Assembly (NCBI RefSeq): GCF_951805225.1 | Contig: NZ_OX638201.1 | Span: 2,666,001 to 2,730,000, forward strand | Length of the DNA: 64,000 nucleotides | Source: an uncultured Flavobacterium sp. | GTDB lineage: Bacteria > Bacteroidota > Bacteroidia > Flavobacteriales > Flavobacteriaceae | Direction: 5' to 3' | Part shown: piece after piece, positions 24,916-33,859 of the stretch | Numbering within the stretch: position 1 is the stretch's first letter | How the letters are laid out: each line of letters starts with the position of its first letter | Made by a program: the position numbers and the translations under genes | The notes under the pieces: generated by a model | What the model saw: only the letters and a program-made list of their open reading frames with translations | Told to the model about the DNA's origin: nothing | Database searches by the model: none

Positions 24916-24989
24916 AAACCCGACAGGTTTTTAAAACCTGTCGGGTTTGTCGTAATCTATCTTTGTCAAAGTTTAAAACTTTGACAAAG
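24916..24989. repeat. Composite two-hairpin repeat, copy 1
   Basis: First hairpin: AAACCCGACAGGTTT / AAACCTGTCGGGTTT (24916-24948). Second hairpin: CTTTGTCAAAGTTT / AAACTTTGACAAAG (24961-24989). The same two hairpins in the same order and orientation recur at 44136-44211. Confidence 0.9.
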
Positions 24990-25069
24990 ATTTCCGCAAT
25001 TTTTTCATTTCGAAGAAGAATACAAATACATGAAACCTAAAACTTGAAACAAAACATTTTAAAAACAAA

Positions 25070-25099
25070 AAAGGCGTAAAATCTAAATTTTACACCTTT
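25070..25099 (-). terminator. Terminator of the 160-residue protein gene
   Basis: Leftward stem AAAGGTGTAAAAT / ATTTTACGCCTTT (one G-U pair), 4-base loop, T run. It lies 20 bases beyond the stop at 25119. Confidence 0.75.
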
Positions 25100-25118
25100 C
25101 ATTTATTTTAAATTTTTC

Positions 25119-25601
25119 TTAGAAAAATCTACTATGCCAACTATCAGCAGCAGGAACTTCCCAAGATTCATTAAATTCTTCGATATTGTTTACTAAATTA
25201 TTAAACACAATCGTATTTTCAGATACAGATTTGTCTTTAACCATTTTCTTGAAATCAATTAGAGGTTTGTGCGCGATATGTTCTCCTAGTTTAAAAGTAA
25301 CGTTCATTTTATCTAACAAATCAACATTATATTTTTTCTCTAAACTCTGAATAAATTCCACCGAACTATCGATGGAACAACCAGTTGCTGCTTGTACATC
25401 CTGATTTACAGCCAAAATAATGAATCGGTTGTATTTCAATAAATATGAAGCTTCCAGACTTGTTCCGTGTGCAGCCCAACCTTCAACAAAAGCTTTCAGG
25501 TCAGTTTCTATTTCAGAAAATTCTTCCTCAGAAAATTTTCTGTTCGATTGATAAATCCAGATTCTGGATTCACCAGGTAAATCTTCAAAAGGTATATACA
25601 T
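25119..25601 (-). CDS. Conserved Bacteroidota protein of unknown function
   Basis: 160 residues, soluble, no signal peptide. Notable segments are PGESRIWIYQSNRKF at the start, AFVEGWAAHGTSLEASYLLKY, a conserved ATGCSIDSSVEFIQ with one cysteine, and a C-terminal VPAADSWHSRFF. Homologues are often labelled ABC transporter ATPase, but there is no Walker A, Walker B or signature motif, so that name is wrong. It ends the leftward run amidase, mlaD, Fe-S membrane protein, CCG protein, 94 bases after the last of these, and may work with the Fe-S pair. Confidence 0.8.
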   Translation of the reverse strand: MYIPFEDLPGESRIWIYQSNRKFSEEEFSEIETDLKAFVEGWAAHGTSLEASYLLKYNRFIILAVNQDVQAATGCSIDSSVEFIQSLEKKYNVDLLDKMNVTFKLGEHIAHKPLIDFKKMVKDKSVSENTIVFNNLVNNIEEFNESWEVPAADSWHSRFF

Positions 25602-25695
25602 TTTAATTTTTTCTTTAAGTTTGTTTTGTTTCAGGTCTCAAGTTTCAAGTTTCAAAAACTTAGAACCTTAGCATCTTAGTCACTCAGATCCTTAA

Positions 25696-26487
25696 CTAAA
25701 GATCCTGAGCATTAGCAATCAATTCGGCAATATCCATTACTTTAACTTGCCCTTCTTTTTCCTGATGTTTAATACCATCCGTTAACATTGTATTACAAAA
25801 CGGACATCCGGCAGCAATAATATCCGGCTTTACTTCTAAGGCATCTTCAGTACGCAATACATTTACTTCTTTGTTTCCTGGCTCAGCATCTTTAAACATT
25901 TGTGCTCCACCAGCTCCACAACATAAACCATTTGCTTTAGAACGTTTCATTTCGACTAATTCAACGTCTAATTTCTGAATCAAATCTCTTGGCGCTTCGT
26001 ATACTTTATTTGCTCTTCCTAAATAACAAGGATCGTGAAAAGTGATTTTCTTTCCTTTAAATTGGCCACCTTCAACCGTTAATCTTCCGTCATCAATTAA
26101 TGACTTTAAAAACTCTGTATGATGAATTACATCATATTGACCTCCTAATTCAGGATATTCGTTTTTTAAAGTATTAAAACAATGTGGACAAGCGGTTACG
26201 ATTTTTTTAGCTTCATATGCATTCAAAACCTCGATATTCATCATGGCTTGCATTTGAAACAAAAACTCATTTCCGGCACGTTTTGCAGGATCTCCGGTAC
26301 AACTCTCTTCTGTACCTAAAACTGCAAACGAAACATTGGTACGATTTAAAATTCGCACAAATGCTTTTGTAATTTTCTTTGCTCTATCATCAAAACTCCC
26401 TGCGCAACCAACCCAAAATAAAACTTCCGGTTGTGTTCCTTGGGCTAGCATTTCAGCCATTGTTGGCACTACTAAACTTTCTGACAT
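25696..26487 (-). CDS. CCG-domain Fe-S protein, HdrB/GlpC-like
   Basis: Soluble (Fe-S)-binding protein, 263 residues, with two cysteine-rich CCG-type domains: FWVGCAGSFD with CPHCFNTLKNEYPE and CCGAGGAQMF, then GCPFCNTM. Such domains bind a non-cubane 4Fe-4S cluster in heterodisulfide reductase HdrB and in LutA/GlpC-type oxidoreductases. Here it follows a membrane Fe-S/cytochrome-like protein by ~126 bases, so the two probably make one electron-transfer complex. The substrate in Bacteroidota is not known to me. Confidence 0.88.
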   Translation of the reverse strand: MSESLVVPTMAEMLAQGTQPEVLFWVGCAGSFDDRAKKITKAFVRILNRTNVSFAVLGTEESCTGDPAKRAGNEFLFQMQAMMNIEVLNAYEAKKIVTACPHCFNTLKNEYPELGGQYDVIHHTEFLKSLIDDGRLTVEGGQFKGKKITFHDPCYLGRANKVYEAPRDLIQKLDVELVEMKRSKANGLCCGAGGAQMFKDAEPGNKEVNVLRTEDALEVKPDIIAAGCPFCNTMLTDGIKHQEKEGQVKVMDIAELIANAQDL

Positions 26488-26613
26488 CTTCTTTTTTTGT
26501 TAATTCGGTTAATCGTAAATTTGGTTAATCTCTCTTCTGAATAACCAATCCAAAACCTAAATTTATTTTATTTAATCGATTAAACGGTTAAACAATTAAC
26601 CATTTAAACTATC

Positions 26614-27951
26614 TTAATTTTCGTTTTTCCAGTTCAATCTATCTTGTTGACTGTATTGCCAAGGCGCTCCATTGTTCTCAATGTTTGTCATCATTGCATT
26701 CAATGACATCGGAGCAGCACTTTGTTCCATAACAAGATAACGACGCATATCCATAATAATAGACAACGGACTGATATTTACAGGACATTCTTCTACGCAA
26801 GCATTACATGAAGTACATGCCCATAACTCTTCTGGAGTTATATAATCGTTTAATAATGTTTTATTATCCGGAACAAAAACACCTTTGTTTGCATCAATAT
26901 TTTTTCCTACTTCTTGCAAACGGTCTCTTGTATCCATCATAATTTTACGAGGAGACAATTTTTTACCCGTTTGATTAGCAGGACATGATGATGTACAACG
27001 ACCACATTCTGTACAAGTGTAAGCGTTTAATAGTTGTACCCAGTTTAAATCCTGAACATCACTTGCTCCAAATTTACTTGGAGCCGCATTTTCATCCACC
27101 GGAGCAGCCGCAAACGGATCAGCATTTGGATCCATCATTAACTTAACTTCTTTGGTTACTGATTCTAAATTATCAAACTGTCCTTCAGGATTTAAGTTTG
27201 CAAAATAAGTATTCGGGAATGCTAAAAGAATATGCAAGTGTTTTGAGAAGTATAAATAGTTCATAAAAACTAAAATACCTGCGATATGCAACCACCAAAA
27301 TACTTCAAACAACAATGCAACTAATTCGTTTGACATTCCGTTGAAAATTGGCGCAATAAACTGACTTATAGGAAAACTTCCTGCTCTGTGAAAATGAGAA
27401 AATCCTCCGGGAACATTTTGCAAATGCAAATCAGAAGCATCCATAAACAAAAACAGAAGCATTAAAACAGTTTCAAAACACAAGATGTAATTGGCATCAC
27501 TTTTAGGAAAACCATTTAAATCAGGATTAATAAAACGTTTTAATCTTATTACATTTCTTCTAATCCAGAAGGTAATAACGGCAACGAGAACTAAAAATGC
27601 TAAAATTTCGAAAGAAGCAATTAAAACATCATAAACCAATCCTAAATAAGGAGCAAAAATTCTATGAGTTCCAAATAATCCATCGATTATAATTTCGACT
27701 AATTCGATATTAATAATTATAAAACCTACATATACAAAAATATGAAGTATTCCAGCTACAGGGCGTCTCACCATTTTTGATTGCCCAAGAGCAATCAATG
27801 CCATGTTTTTCCAACGTGCTTTAGAATTATCTTTTCGATTTACATCTACTCCTAAATTGATGTTACGGATGATTTTTTTTACGCTCGATGCAAAAAAACC
27901 GAAACCTACAATTAGAAGTATAGCGAACAAAATATTATCTAAATAACTCAT
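26614..27951 (-). CDS. Membrane 4Fe-4S dicluster protein, HdrD/NarI-like
   Basis: 445 residues. The N-terminal ~260 residues hold about six membrane helices with several histidines (e.g. AGILHIFVYVGF, FEVFWWLHIAGILVF, KHLHILL) that could bind haem b as in NarI/DsrM-type quinol oxidases. The C-terminal half has two ferredoxin-type motifs, CTECGRCTSSCPANQTG and CTSCNACVEECPVNISP, facing the cytoplasm. It would pass electrons between the quinone pool and the CCG protein encoded next. The start is 5 bases after the mlaD stop, so the electron-transfer pair is co-transcribed with a lipid-transport gene. Confidence 0.88.
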   Translation of the reverse strand: MSYLDNILFAILLIVGFGFFASSVKKIIRNINLGVDVNRKDNSKARWKNMALIALGQSKMVRRPVAGILHIFVYVGFIIINIELVEIIIDGLFGTHRIFAPYLGLVYDVLIASFEILAFLVLVAVITFWIRRNVIRLKRFINPDLNGFPKSDANYILCFETVLMLLFLFMDASDLHLQNVPGGFSHFHRAGSFPISQFIAPIFNGMSNELVALLFEVFWWLHIAGILVFMNYLYFSKHLHILLAFPNTYFANLNPEGQFDNLESVTKEVKLMMDPNADPFAAAPVDENAAPSKFGASDVQDLNWVQLLNAYTCTECGRCTSSCPANQTGKKLSPRKIMMDTRDRLQEVGKNIDANKGVFVPDNKTLLNDYITPEELWACTSCNACVEECPVNISPLSIIMDMRRYLVMEQSAAPMSLNAMMTNIENNGAPWQYSQQDRLNWKNEN

Positions 27952-27956
27952 TCTAA

Positions 27957-28922
27957 TTAATTTTTAGTAGTTGTGTTAGCGTCTTCTGTTGGTGCTACGT
28001 ATGGTTTGTTTTTCTTTCCAAAAAGAGAAACATTTACATAACGAGTTGGGTAAAGACGAACGTCTTGCAATAATAACTCTAGCTCTTTTGAAGTTTTAGA
28101 AAGATTATTATACAAAGCATCATCACTTAACAACTTACCTGCAGTACCTTTTCCTGAGTTTAAGTTACTCATAAGATTGTCAACTTTAGCCAAAGTCTGG
28201 TTTAGGTTTCTAACTGTTTTTCCTAAATCGGCTTTGTTTAAAGAATCTGATATTTTATTGAAGTTACTTGACATTTTATTAAAGTTGGTTACAACTCCGT
28301 TAATTTGTCCTTTATTAGTATCTAAAATAGAATTAAGACTTCCTGAAGCTCTATGAAATTGCTCCATTGTCTGACTTAATTCTGCCAATGATTTCTTTAA
28401 ATTTTCTTGCCCTTGTTTGTCTAAAACATTGTTTAATCCAGAAACCAATGTATTAATATTGGCAAGCATTAAATCTAATTTTTGCTGAATTGGTTCGATT
28501 TTACCTCCCAAAGACTCTGTTAATCCCAACTCAACTGTTGATGTTAACGTTTGTCCATCTTCAACTAGTTCTTTGTCTGCAAGATTAGGAATGATCTTGA
28601 TTTGTTTTCCTCCAATTAAACTTGGAGAATACAAAGCTGCCTGGCTTGTTTTTGAGATTGGAAAATCTGTTTTTAATTGAAGTTCAACTAATAATTTACC
28701 TGTTACTTCATTAATTGTAATCTTATTTACTTTACCAATTGTAAGTCCGTTTATGGTAACTGGCGCTGATGCTGATAAATCCTCCACATTATTATATTCT
28801 ACATATAATGTTTTGTAATTCGTAAAAAGGTCTCTGCCTTTTAGAAAACTATAGCCCCAAATAAATAATAAGATTGACGCGATGACTAAAATAGCCGTTT
28901 TAATTTCTCTTGTTAGTTTCAA
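27957..28922 (-). CDS. MlaD/MCE-domain lipid transport protein
   Basis: 321 residues. One N-terminal membrane anchor (~7-27) and an MCE domain (~35-115: LYVEYNNVEDLSASAPVTIN, GLTIGKVNKITIN, SLIGGKQIKIIP), followed by a long helical region with repeated Leu/Asn heptads (~150-290). MCE proteins form hexameric rings or tubes that carry phospholipid between membranes with an ABC transporter. No permease (MlaE) or ATPase (MlaF) gene is adjacent, so the partner genes must lie elsewhere, as is common in Bacteroidota. The amidase gene is 50 bases upstream on the same strand. Confidence 0.9.
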   Translation of the reverse strand: MKLTREIKTAILVIASILLFIWGYSFLKGRDLFTNYKTLYVEYNNVEDLSASAPVTINGLTIGKVNKITINEVTGKLLVELQLKTDFPISKTSQAALYSPSLIGGKQIKIIPNLADKELVEDGQTLTSTVELGLTESLGGKIEPIQQKLDLMLANINTLVSGLNNVLDKQGQENLKKSLAELSQTMEQFHRASGSLNSILDTNKGQINGVVTNFNKMSSNFNKISDSLNKADLGKTVRNLNQTLAKVDNLMSNLNSGKGTAGKLLSDDALYNNLSKTSKELELLLQDVRLYPTRYVNVSLFGKKNKPYVAPTEDANTTTKN

Positions 28923-28972
28923 AATTCTAAGTGTTTCTACAAAATTAATATAAATATTCGAACAAAAGCCTA

Positions 28973-30094
28973 TTATTTGATGGCGTCCTGAATATTGATT
29001 TTTTCTCCGTCTTTAGTTGCAACTAAAAAAGCTACTGCATATCCTTTGCTTTTAGCCTCTTGCAAATATTTTTTTGCAGCTTCGTAGTCTGCCGTTTCCT
29101 GATAGAAATATTTGTAAATATTATTTTCGTATAACATTGTTACATTTTTCAATCCTTTAAAGTTTTTAGGCTCCAATGGTGTTTTTTTAATACTTGCAAG
29201 AAGTTGTACTTTAAAGAAAGTTCCTTTTGGAGCATTTTTTACTGCGGTTGTTTCAACTGCTTTAGGTTTCGCTGGAGTTGTATCTCTTGCTGGTCTGGCT
29301 TCTACAATTTCCGGAGCACCAGAACCAAAATATTCTCTCTTGTAACTCAAAATAGCTTCGGCAATAGCTTTTGCAATATCGTTCTGACCTTCTTCTGAAT
29401 TTAAAATATTTCCTTCATCTGGATTAGAAACAAACCCTGTTTCTACTAATACTCTTGGCATATAAGCTTTATGAAGTACCATAAATGGCGCTTGCTTAAC
29501 TCCGCCCTGTCTTATTTTTTTACCTAATTTTTCGAAATTGTCTTCGATTTTACTTGCTAACGAAATACTATTCTCTAAATATTCTTCCTGCATTAGTGTC
29601 ATACTAATCATAGATTCAGGTGAGTTTGGATCGAAACCCTCGTATTTACGTTTATAATCTTTTTCTAAAGTAATTACCGAGTTCTCTTTTTTCGCCGCTT
29701 CAAGATTCGAAGCCGTTTTACTCAAACCCATTACATAAGTTTCGGTTCCATCTGCCGCAGTATTTTTGTTTGCATTACAATGTATTGAAACAAAAATATT
29801 AGAATTTGCGCGGTTTGCAATGTTCGCTCTTTCTACTAAATCGATAAAAACATCGGTTTTACGAGTGTAAATTACATCAACATTTGGGTTAAGTTCTAAA
29901 ATTTTTCCAACTTTTAGTACAATAGCCAAAGCAATATTTTTCTCAATTCGTCCGCTATAAACTGCTCCAAAATCGTGATCACCATGTCCAGCATCAAGAG
30001 TTACCTTAAATACATTTGATTGACTATAAGCACAAAATGACATTATCGTTAGAAAAAAAGTAAATATTACCTTAATTTTGTTAAATCTATTCAT
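28973..30094 (-). CDS. N-acetylmuramoyl-L-alanine amidase (Amidase_3)
   Basis: Zinc amidase that cuts the bond between muramic acid and the stem peptide, exported to the periplasm. The start is taken at 30094 (MNRFNKIKVIFTFFLTIMSF, then CAYSQ cleavage); a longer frame from 30160 puts a hydrophilic tail before the signal peptide. The catalytic domain (~25-245) has LDAGHGDHDFGA, RKTDVFIDLVERANIAN, SIHCNANKN and LVETGFVSNPDEG, covering the zinc ligands and catalytic Glu. Residues ~290-370 form a SPOR-like domain (FKVQLLASIKKTPLEP), which would bind peptidoglycan at division sites. Divergent from lptD. Confidence 0.9.
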   Translation of the reverse strand: MNRFNKIKVIFTFFLTIMSFCAYSQSNVFKVTLDAGHGDHDFGAVYSGRIEKNIALAIVLKVGKILELNPNVDVIYTRKTDVFIDLVERANIANRANSNIFVSIHCNANKNTAADGTETYVMGLSKTASNLEAAKKENSVITLEKDYKRKYEGFDPNSPESMISMTLMQEEYLENSISLASKIEDNFEKLGKKIRQGGVKQAPFMVLHKAYMPRVLVETGFVSNPDEGNILNSEEGQNDIAKAIAEAILSYKREYFGSGAPEIVEARPARDTTPAKPKAVETTAVKNAPKGTFFKVQLLASIKKTPLEPKNFKGLKNVTMLYENNIYKYFYQETADYEAAKKYLQEAKSKGYAVAFLVATKDGEKINIQDAIK

Positions 30095-30171
30095 AAATCT
30101 AAAAGTTAATTTTAATAAAACGCAACAGCTATAATTTTTACAATTGATTATTTTTGACAAAAAATTATATG

Positions 30172-30179
30172 TAAGTTTG
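30172..30179 (+). promoter_or_regulatory. -7 promoter element of lptD
   Basis: TAAGTTTG matches TAnnTTTG; a TTG lies 15 bases upstream at 30154, slightly closer than the usual 19. It falls downstream of the longest possible lptD start, supporting the TTG start at 30228. Confidence 0.5.
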
Positions 30180-30227
30180 ACATGTCAAAAAACAAGCCAT
30201 AATTTTACAAAAATAGCATTTAAACCT

Positions 30228-32876
30228 TTGCATACAAACTTATTTAATATCGTTTTATTATCATTTTTCCTAACACTAGGAACTGGTAAATTATATTCGC
30301 AAGAGATAAAAAACAAAAAGAAGCCGTTAGCAACTGTAAAACAAACAGATAAAACTACAACTGCTGTTACAGATACCATAAAACTTGATACTGTTAGACC
30401 TAAAAAGACTTTTCTTGACGGAAAAGTTAAGTACAGAGCTAAAGATTATGCAAAAATCGATCAGAAAAGAAAACTGATCACTTTATATAATGAAGCTGAA
30501 TTATACTATAAAGATGTAGAATTAAAATCGGGTATAATTGTTTTAAATTATGAAAAAGATGAAGTTTATGCCGGAAGAATAAAAGATTCTGCCGGAGTTT
30601 TGTCGCAATATCCAAATTTCAAACAAGGTTCAAGCGAAGTTCAGCCTGACTCAATCCGTTTTAACTTTAAAACAAAGAAAGCCTTAATCTTCAATTCAAG
30701 AACTGAACAAGGCGAATTCAAAATAAAAGCAGCGGTTACTAAAAAAGAAAATGATTCTGTTTACTTCTTAAAAGGTGCTCGTTTTACAACAGCTTCAGAC
30801 GTTGACAATCCTGAATACTACTTTCAAACTAATAAGGTAAAATTTATTCCTGGCAAAAAAGTTATTACTGGTTTGACCAATATGGTTATTGCAGATGTCC
30901 CTACTCCGCTTGCATTACCGTTTGCATATTTCCCGATGAGTCAGGAAAGAAGTGTTTCCGGTATTATTATTCCAAGTTATAATGACTCAAATACAAGAGG
31001 TTTTTCGCTTCAGAATATGGGTTATTATTTTGCCTTGAGCGATAATTATGATTTGACAGTTTTAGGAGACTACTACACTAATGGAAGTTACGCCATGCGA
31101 TTTGAATCGGCGTATGCCACAAGATATAGGTACCGCGGAAATGTCAATATTCGTTTTGAAAATCTAATTAGCAGCGAACGTGGTTATCCGGATTATAGCA
31201 AACAAAATATTTACAACATTCAGTGGTCACATTCAAGAGACTCTAAATCAAGTCCAAATTCAACTTTTTCTGCTTCTGTAAATATGGGTAGTAGTAAATA
31301 TTTTAAGCAATCTATCAATCAGGCCAATATTGGTTCGAACTTAAACAATACTTTGAGTTCATCTATATCGTATAGCAAGACTTTCAATACGATTCCGCAA
31401 GCTCGTTTTTCATTATCAGCGACGCATTCACAAAACACACAAACAGAAGTCATTACGATGACGCTGCCAACTTTACAGGCTAGTATTGATCGTGTTTATC
31501 CTTTTGTTGGAAAAGATGGTGTAAAAAAAGGATTTATAAAAAACATCAACTTACAATATAACTTAAGCGGTAAAAACAATATCACAACAACGGATTCTTT
31601 GTTTTTTAAGCCACAAATGTTTAGAGATGCGCAAATAGGAATGCAACACACGATTCCGTTGAGTACAAACTTTAAAGTATTCAAATATTTTAGTGCTCAG
31701 GCAGCTACAAATTATCAGGAAACATGGGTTACGAAAACTATCAACCAAAATTATGATCCTGATCAGAGTAAGGTTGTGAAAACGGTTGTAAATGGTTTTG
31801 ACTCATTTAGAACATATAATTTTACTTCAAGTTTAGGAACGACTATTTATGGTACTTTCAATTTTGGAAGTGACAAAAAAATCCAATCGATTCGTCACGT
31901 AATGCGTCCTACAATTTCTTATTCTTACACTCCTAGTTTTGAAAAATACTACGATACCTATTCTGTAGATGCTTCTGGAAAACTTAATCAATACACACGA
32001 TTTGACGGTGGTGTTTATGGTGCTCCGTCAAGAGATAACTCAAATATTGTAGCTTTCGCTTTAAGCAACACTTTTGAGGCCAAAGTTAGAGATCGCGACA
32101 GCACAAAAACAGAACCTAAAAAGGTGATGCTGTTAAACAACTTAAATCTTAGTACAAATTATAATTTTAATGCTAATGGTAAAGATGTTTTGGCTTGGCA
32201 ACCGTTACTTATTAGCGGTGGAACACAGCTATTACAAAATAAGATGAATGTCAATTTTGGAGCTACTTTAGATCCATATGCATTAAATAACAATAACGAC
32301 AGAATCAGTACCTATAATATTGATAATGGAGGAAGTTTATTCAGAATGACGAATGCCAATATCACCTTAAACTACTCTTTCTCGAATAAAGACACAGCCA
32401 AGGACGATAAGAACGTTCAAAGTCAGCGAAATGGTGGTCGAAAAGATGACTTATTTGGTACCAATACTGATTTAACAGATCCTCGAAACAGTCAGTTTGC
32501 AAATGAAAAAGATGATGACAAAGATGTAATTAGCGAATTCTTCAAGTCGAAAATTCCTTGGGACATGACACTTGCTTACTCAATGACATACAGTAACATA
32601 AGAAGAGAAAATAAAATCTCAGGAAACTCGATAATGGTATCTGTCAACATGGATATTACTCCAAAATGGAAAGGTGGAGTTTCTACCGGTTATGACTTTG
32701 TACAAAAGGGAGTTACATTTACTCAGTTCCGTTTTGAAAGAGATTTAATGAGTTGGAGAATGGCGTTTAACTGGTCTCCATTGGGAACAAACTCAAACTG
32801 GAACTTCTTTATTGGAATCAAATCGGGAATGCTTAGTGATATCAAATGGAATAAACGAAGCACTTTGAACCGATAA
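30228..32876 (+). CDS. lptD: LptD-like outer-membrane LPS assembly protein
   Basis: Final translocon for lipopolysaccharide insertion, 882 residues from a TTG start at 30228 that gives a signal peptide (HTNLFNIVLLSFFLTLG...LYSQ). The frame is open 28 codons further up to a TTG at 30144, but a promoter element lies inside that part. The N-terminal ~35-200 is an OstA-type beta-jellyroll (KVKYRAKDYAKIDQKRKLI, AELYYKDVELKSG), and the rest is a large barrel domain with PLALPFAYFPM and SGIIIPSYNDSN. Bacteroidota LptD is divergent from the proteobacterial protein. ridA follows by 39 bases and may be co-transcribed. Confidence 0.85.
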   Translation: MHTNLFNIVLLSFFLTLGTGKLYSQEIKNKKKPLATVKQTDKTTTAVTDTIKLDTVRPKKTFLDGKVKYRAKDYAKIDQKRKLITLYNEAELYYKDVELKSGIIVLNYEKDEVYAGRIKDSAGVLSQYPNFKQGSSEVQPDSIRFNFKTKKALIFNSRTEQGEFKIKAAVTKKENDSVYFLKGARFTTASDVDNPEYYFQTNKVKFIPGKKVITGLTNMVIADVPTPLALPFAYFPMSQERSVSGIIIPSYNDSNTRGFSLQNMGYYFALSDNYDLTVLGDYYTNGSYAMRFESAYATRYRYRGNVNIRFENLISSERGYPDYSKQNIYNIQWSHSRDSKSSPNSTFSASVNMGSSKYFKQSINQANIGSNLNNTLSSSISYSKTFNTIPQARFSLSATHSQNTQTEVITMTLPTLQASIDRVYPFVGKDGVKKGFIKNINLQYNLSGKNNITTTDSLFFKPQMFRDAQIGMQHTIPLSTNFKVFKYFSAQAATNYQETWVTKTINQNYDPDQSKVVKTVVNGFDSFRTYNFTSSLGTTIYGTFNFGSDKKIQSIRHVMRPTISYSYTPSFEKYYDTYSVDASGKLNQYTRFDGGVYGAPSRDNSNIVAFALSNTFEAKVRDRDSTKTEPKKVMLLNNLNLSTNYNFNANGKDVLAWQPLLISGGTQLLQNKMNVNFGATLDPYALNNNNDRISTYNIDNGGSLFRMTNANITLNYSFSNKDTAKDDKNVQSQRNGGRKDDLFGTNTDLTDPRNSQFANEKDDDKDVISEFFKSKIPWDMTLAYSMTYSNIRRENKISGNSIMVSVNMDITPKWKGGVSTGYDFVQKGVTFTQFRFERDLMSWRMAFNWSPLGTNSNWNFFIGIKSGMLSDIKWNKRSTLNR

Positions 32877-32915
32877 TTCTTCAAAACCAAATTGATCGAA
32901 TAAAAATAATTTATT

Positions 32916-33296
32916 ATGAAAAAAATCATCTTTACTGAAAAAGCTCCAGCTCCAATTGGACCTTATAATCAAGCTGTATTATCCGGAAACACACTTTATG
33001 CTTCTGGTCAAATTGCTATCAATCCAGCTTCTGGAGAACTTGTTACAGACAATATCAATGATGAAACTAAACAAGTAATGGGAAATATTGCTGCAATTTT
33101 AGAAGCTGCAAATATGACTTTTGAAAACGTAGTAAAAGCAACTATCTTTATTATGGATATGAATAATTTTGCTGCAATAAATACCATTTACGGATCTTAT
33201 TTTAATGAAAAAACTGCTCCTGCACGTGAAACTGTTCAGGTTGCTTGTTTACCAAAAAATGTAAATGTAGAAATCTCTATAATTGCTGTACAATAG
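32916..33296 (+). CDS. ridA: RidA-family enamine/imine deaminase
   Basis: Hydrolyses reactive 2-aminoacrylate and related enamines made by PLP enzymes. 126 residues, a typical trimeric RidA subunit, with the signatures APAPIGPYNQAV, LYASGQIAI, PARETVQVACLPKNVNVEI including the arginine (R of ARETV) that binds the carboxylate. The last 20 bases overlap the 3' end of the convergent methylglyoxal-synthase-like gene. Confidence 0.94.
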   Translation: MKKIIFTEKAPAPIGPYNQAVLSGNTLYASGQIAINPASGELVTDNINDETKQVMGNIAAILEAANMTFENVVKATIFIMDMNNFAAINTIYGSYFNEKTAPARETVQVACLPKNVNVEISIIAVQ

Positions 33297-33663
33297 CATT
33301 TAAAAATAATTGTGCCGTTGCTTCATTTGTTGCCAGCGGCACATTATGAACATCGCATATCCTGACGAGCATCTTAATATCGACTTCGTGAGCATTAGTC
33401 ACTAAAGGATCTGTAAACATAAAAACGATATTAATTTTACCTCCTGCTACTTTTGATGCAATTTGAGCGTCACCGCCCATTGAACACGGAAGCATCTTTT
33501 TTACTTTAAATCCTGATTTCTCTGCATTTCTCCCTAATATTCCTGTTGCAATAAGTTTAACTTTATCATGCTGTAGTGTAATTCCGTTTTTAATTAAAAA
33601 CTGAATCATATCTGCTTTTTTATTATCATGAGCAATTAGCGCAATTAAAGTATGTTTTTTCAT
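33277..33663 (-). CDS. Diverged methylglyoxal synthase paralogue
   Basis: 128 residues, clearly of the MgsA family and close to its neighbour at 33860. Catalytic D65 (MGGDAQ), H12 (IAHD), H92 and D95 (HEVD) are kept. But the phosphate-binding loop reads GILG (41-44) where active enzymes have GTTG, and PCSMGGD (59-65) where they have SGPMGGD. In E. coli MgsA these threonines and the serine contact the phosphate of dihydroxyacetone phosphate. It may have changed substrate, regulate its paralogue in a mixed hexamer, or be losing function. The 3' end overlaps ridA by 20 bases. Confidence 0.82.
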   Translation of the reverse strand: MKKHTLIALIAHDNKKADMIQFLIKNGITLQHDKVKLIATGILGRNAEKSGFKVKKMLPCSMGGDAQIASKVAGGKINIVFMFTDPLVTNAHEVDIKMLVRICDVHNVPLATNEATAQLFLNAIVQQL

Positions 33664-33804
33664 GATTTAACAATAATACAACCAATCAAATTTAGGCTAA
33701 AAAAGCAAACAGATTAAAACATAAGATAATAAATATCAAACAATTAGCAAAATAGCAATAAAAGACTACAAATTGATTATTATCACAAATTTATAGGCAA
33801 TAAA

Positions 33805-33831
33805 AAACCGTTTCAGTAAATGAAACGGTTT
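33805..33831 (-). terminator. Terminator of the mgsA unit
   Basis: Perfect stem AAACCGTTTCA / TGAAACGGTTT with a 5-base loop, 29 bases beyond the mgsA stop, with T-rich sequence on the leftward strand. It separates the two synthase paralogues into different transcripts. Confidence 0.82.
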
Positions 33832-33859
33832 CTGGTATAGTTTAAAATGAATTGAAACT

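Larger units (their letters stand above)
24586..25069. other. Long non-coding gap rich in repeats
   Basis: About 480 bases between bshA and the next leftward gene without a supportable gene. The first ~130 bases carry degenerate direct repeats of TTAGATTGTTAGA and AATTTTAGA-type words. Then follow two separate inverted-repeat elements, listed on their own. Nothing coding was found on either strand. Confidence 0.6.

Noticed and set aside
25119..25601. Database-style label ABC transporter ATPase for the 160-residue protein
   Set aside because: No Walker A, Walker B or signature motif is present.
30144..30227. Longer lptD start at a TTG
   Set aside because: A TAnnTTTG promoter element lies inside it and the added residues would precede the signal peptide.
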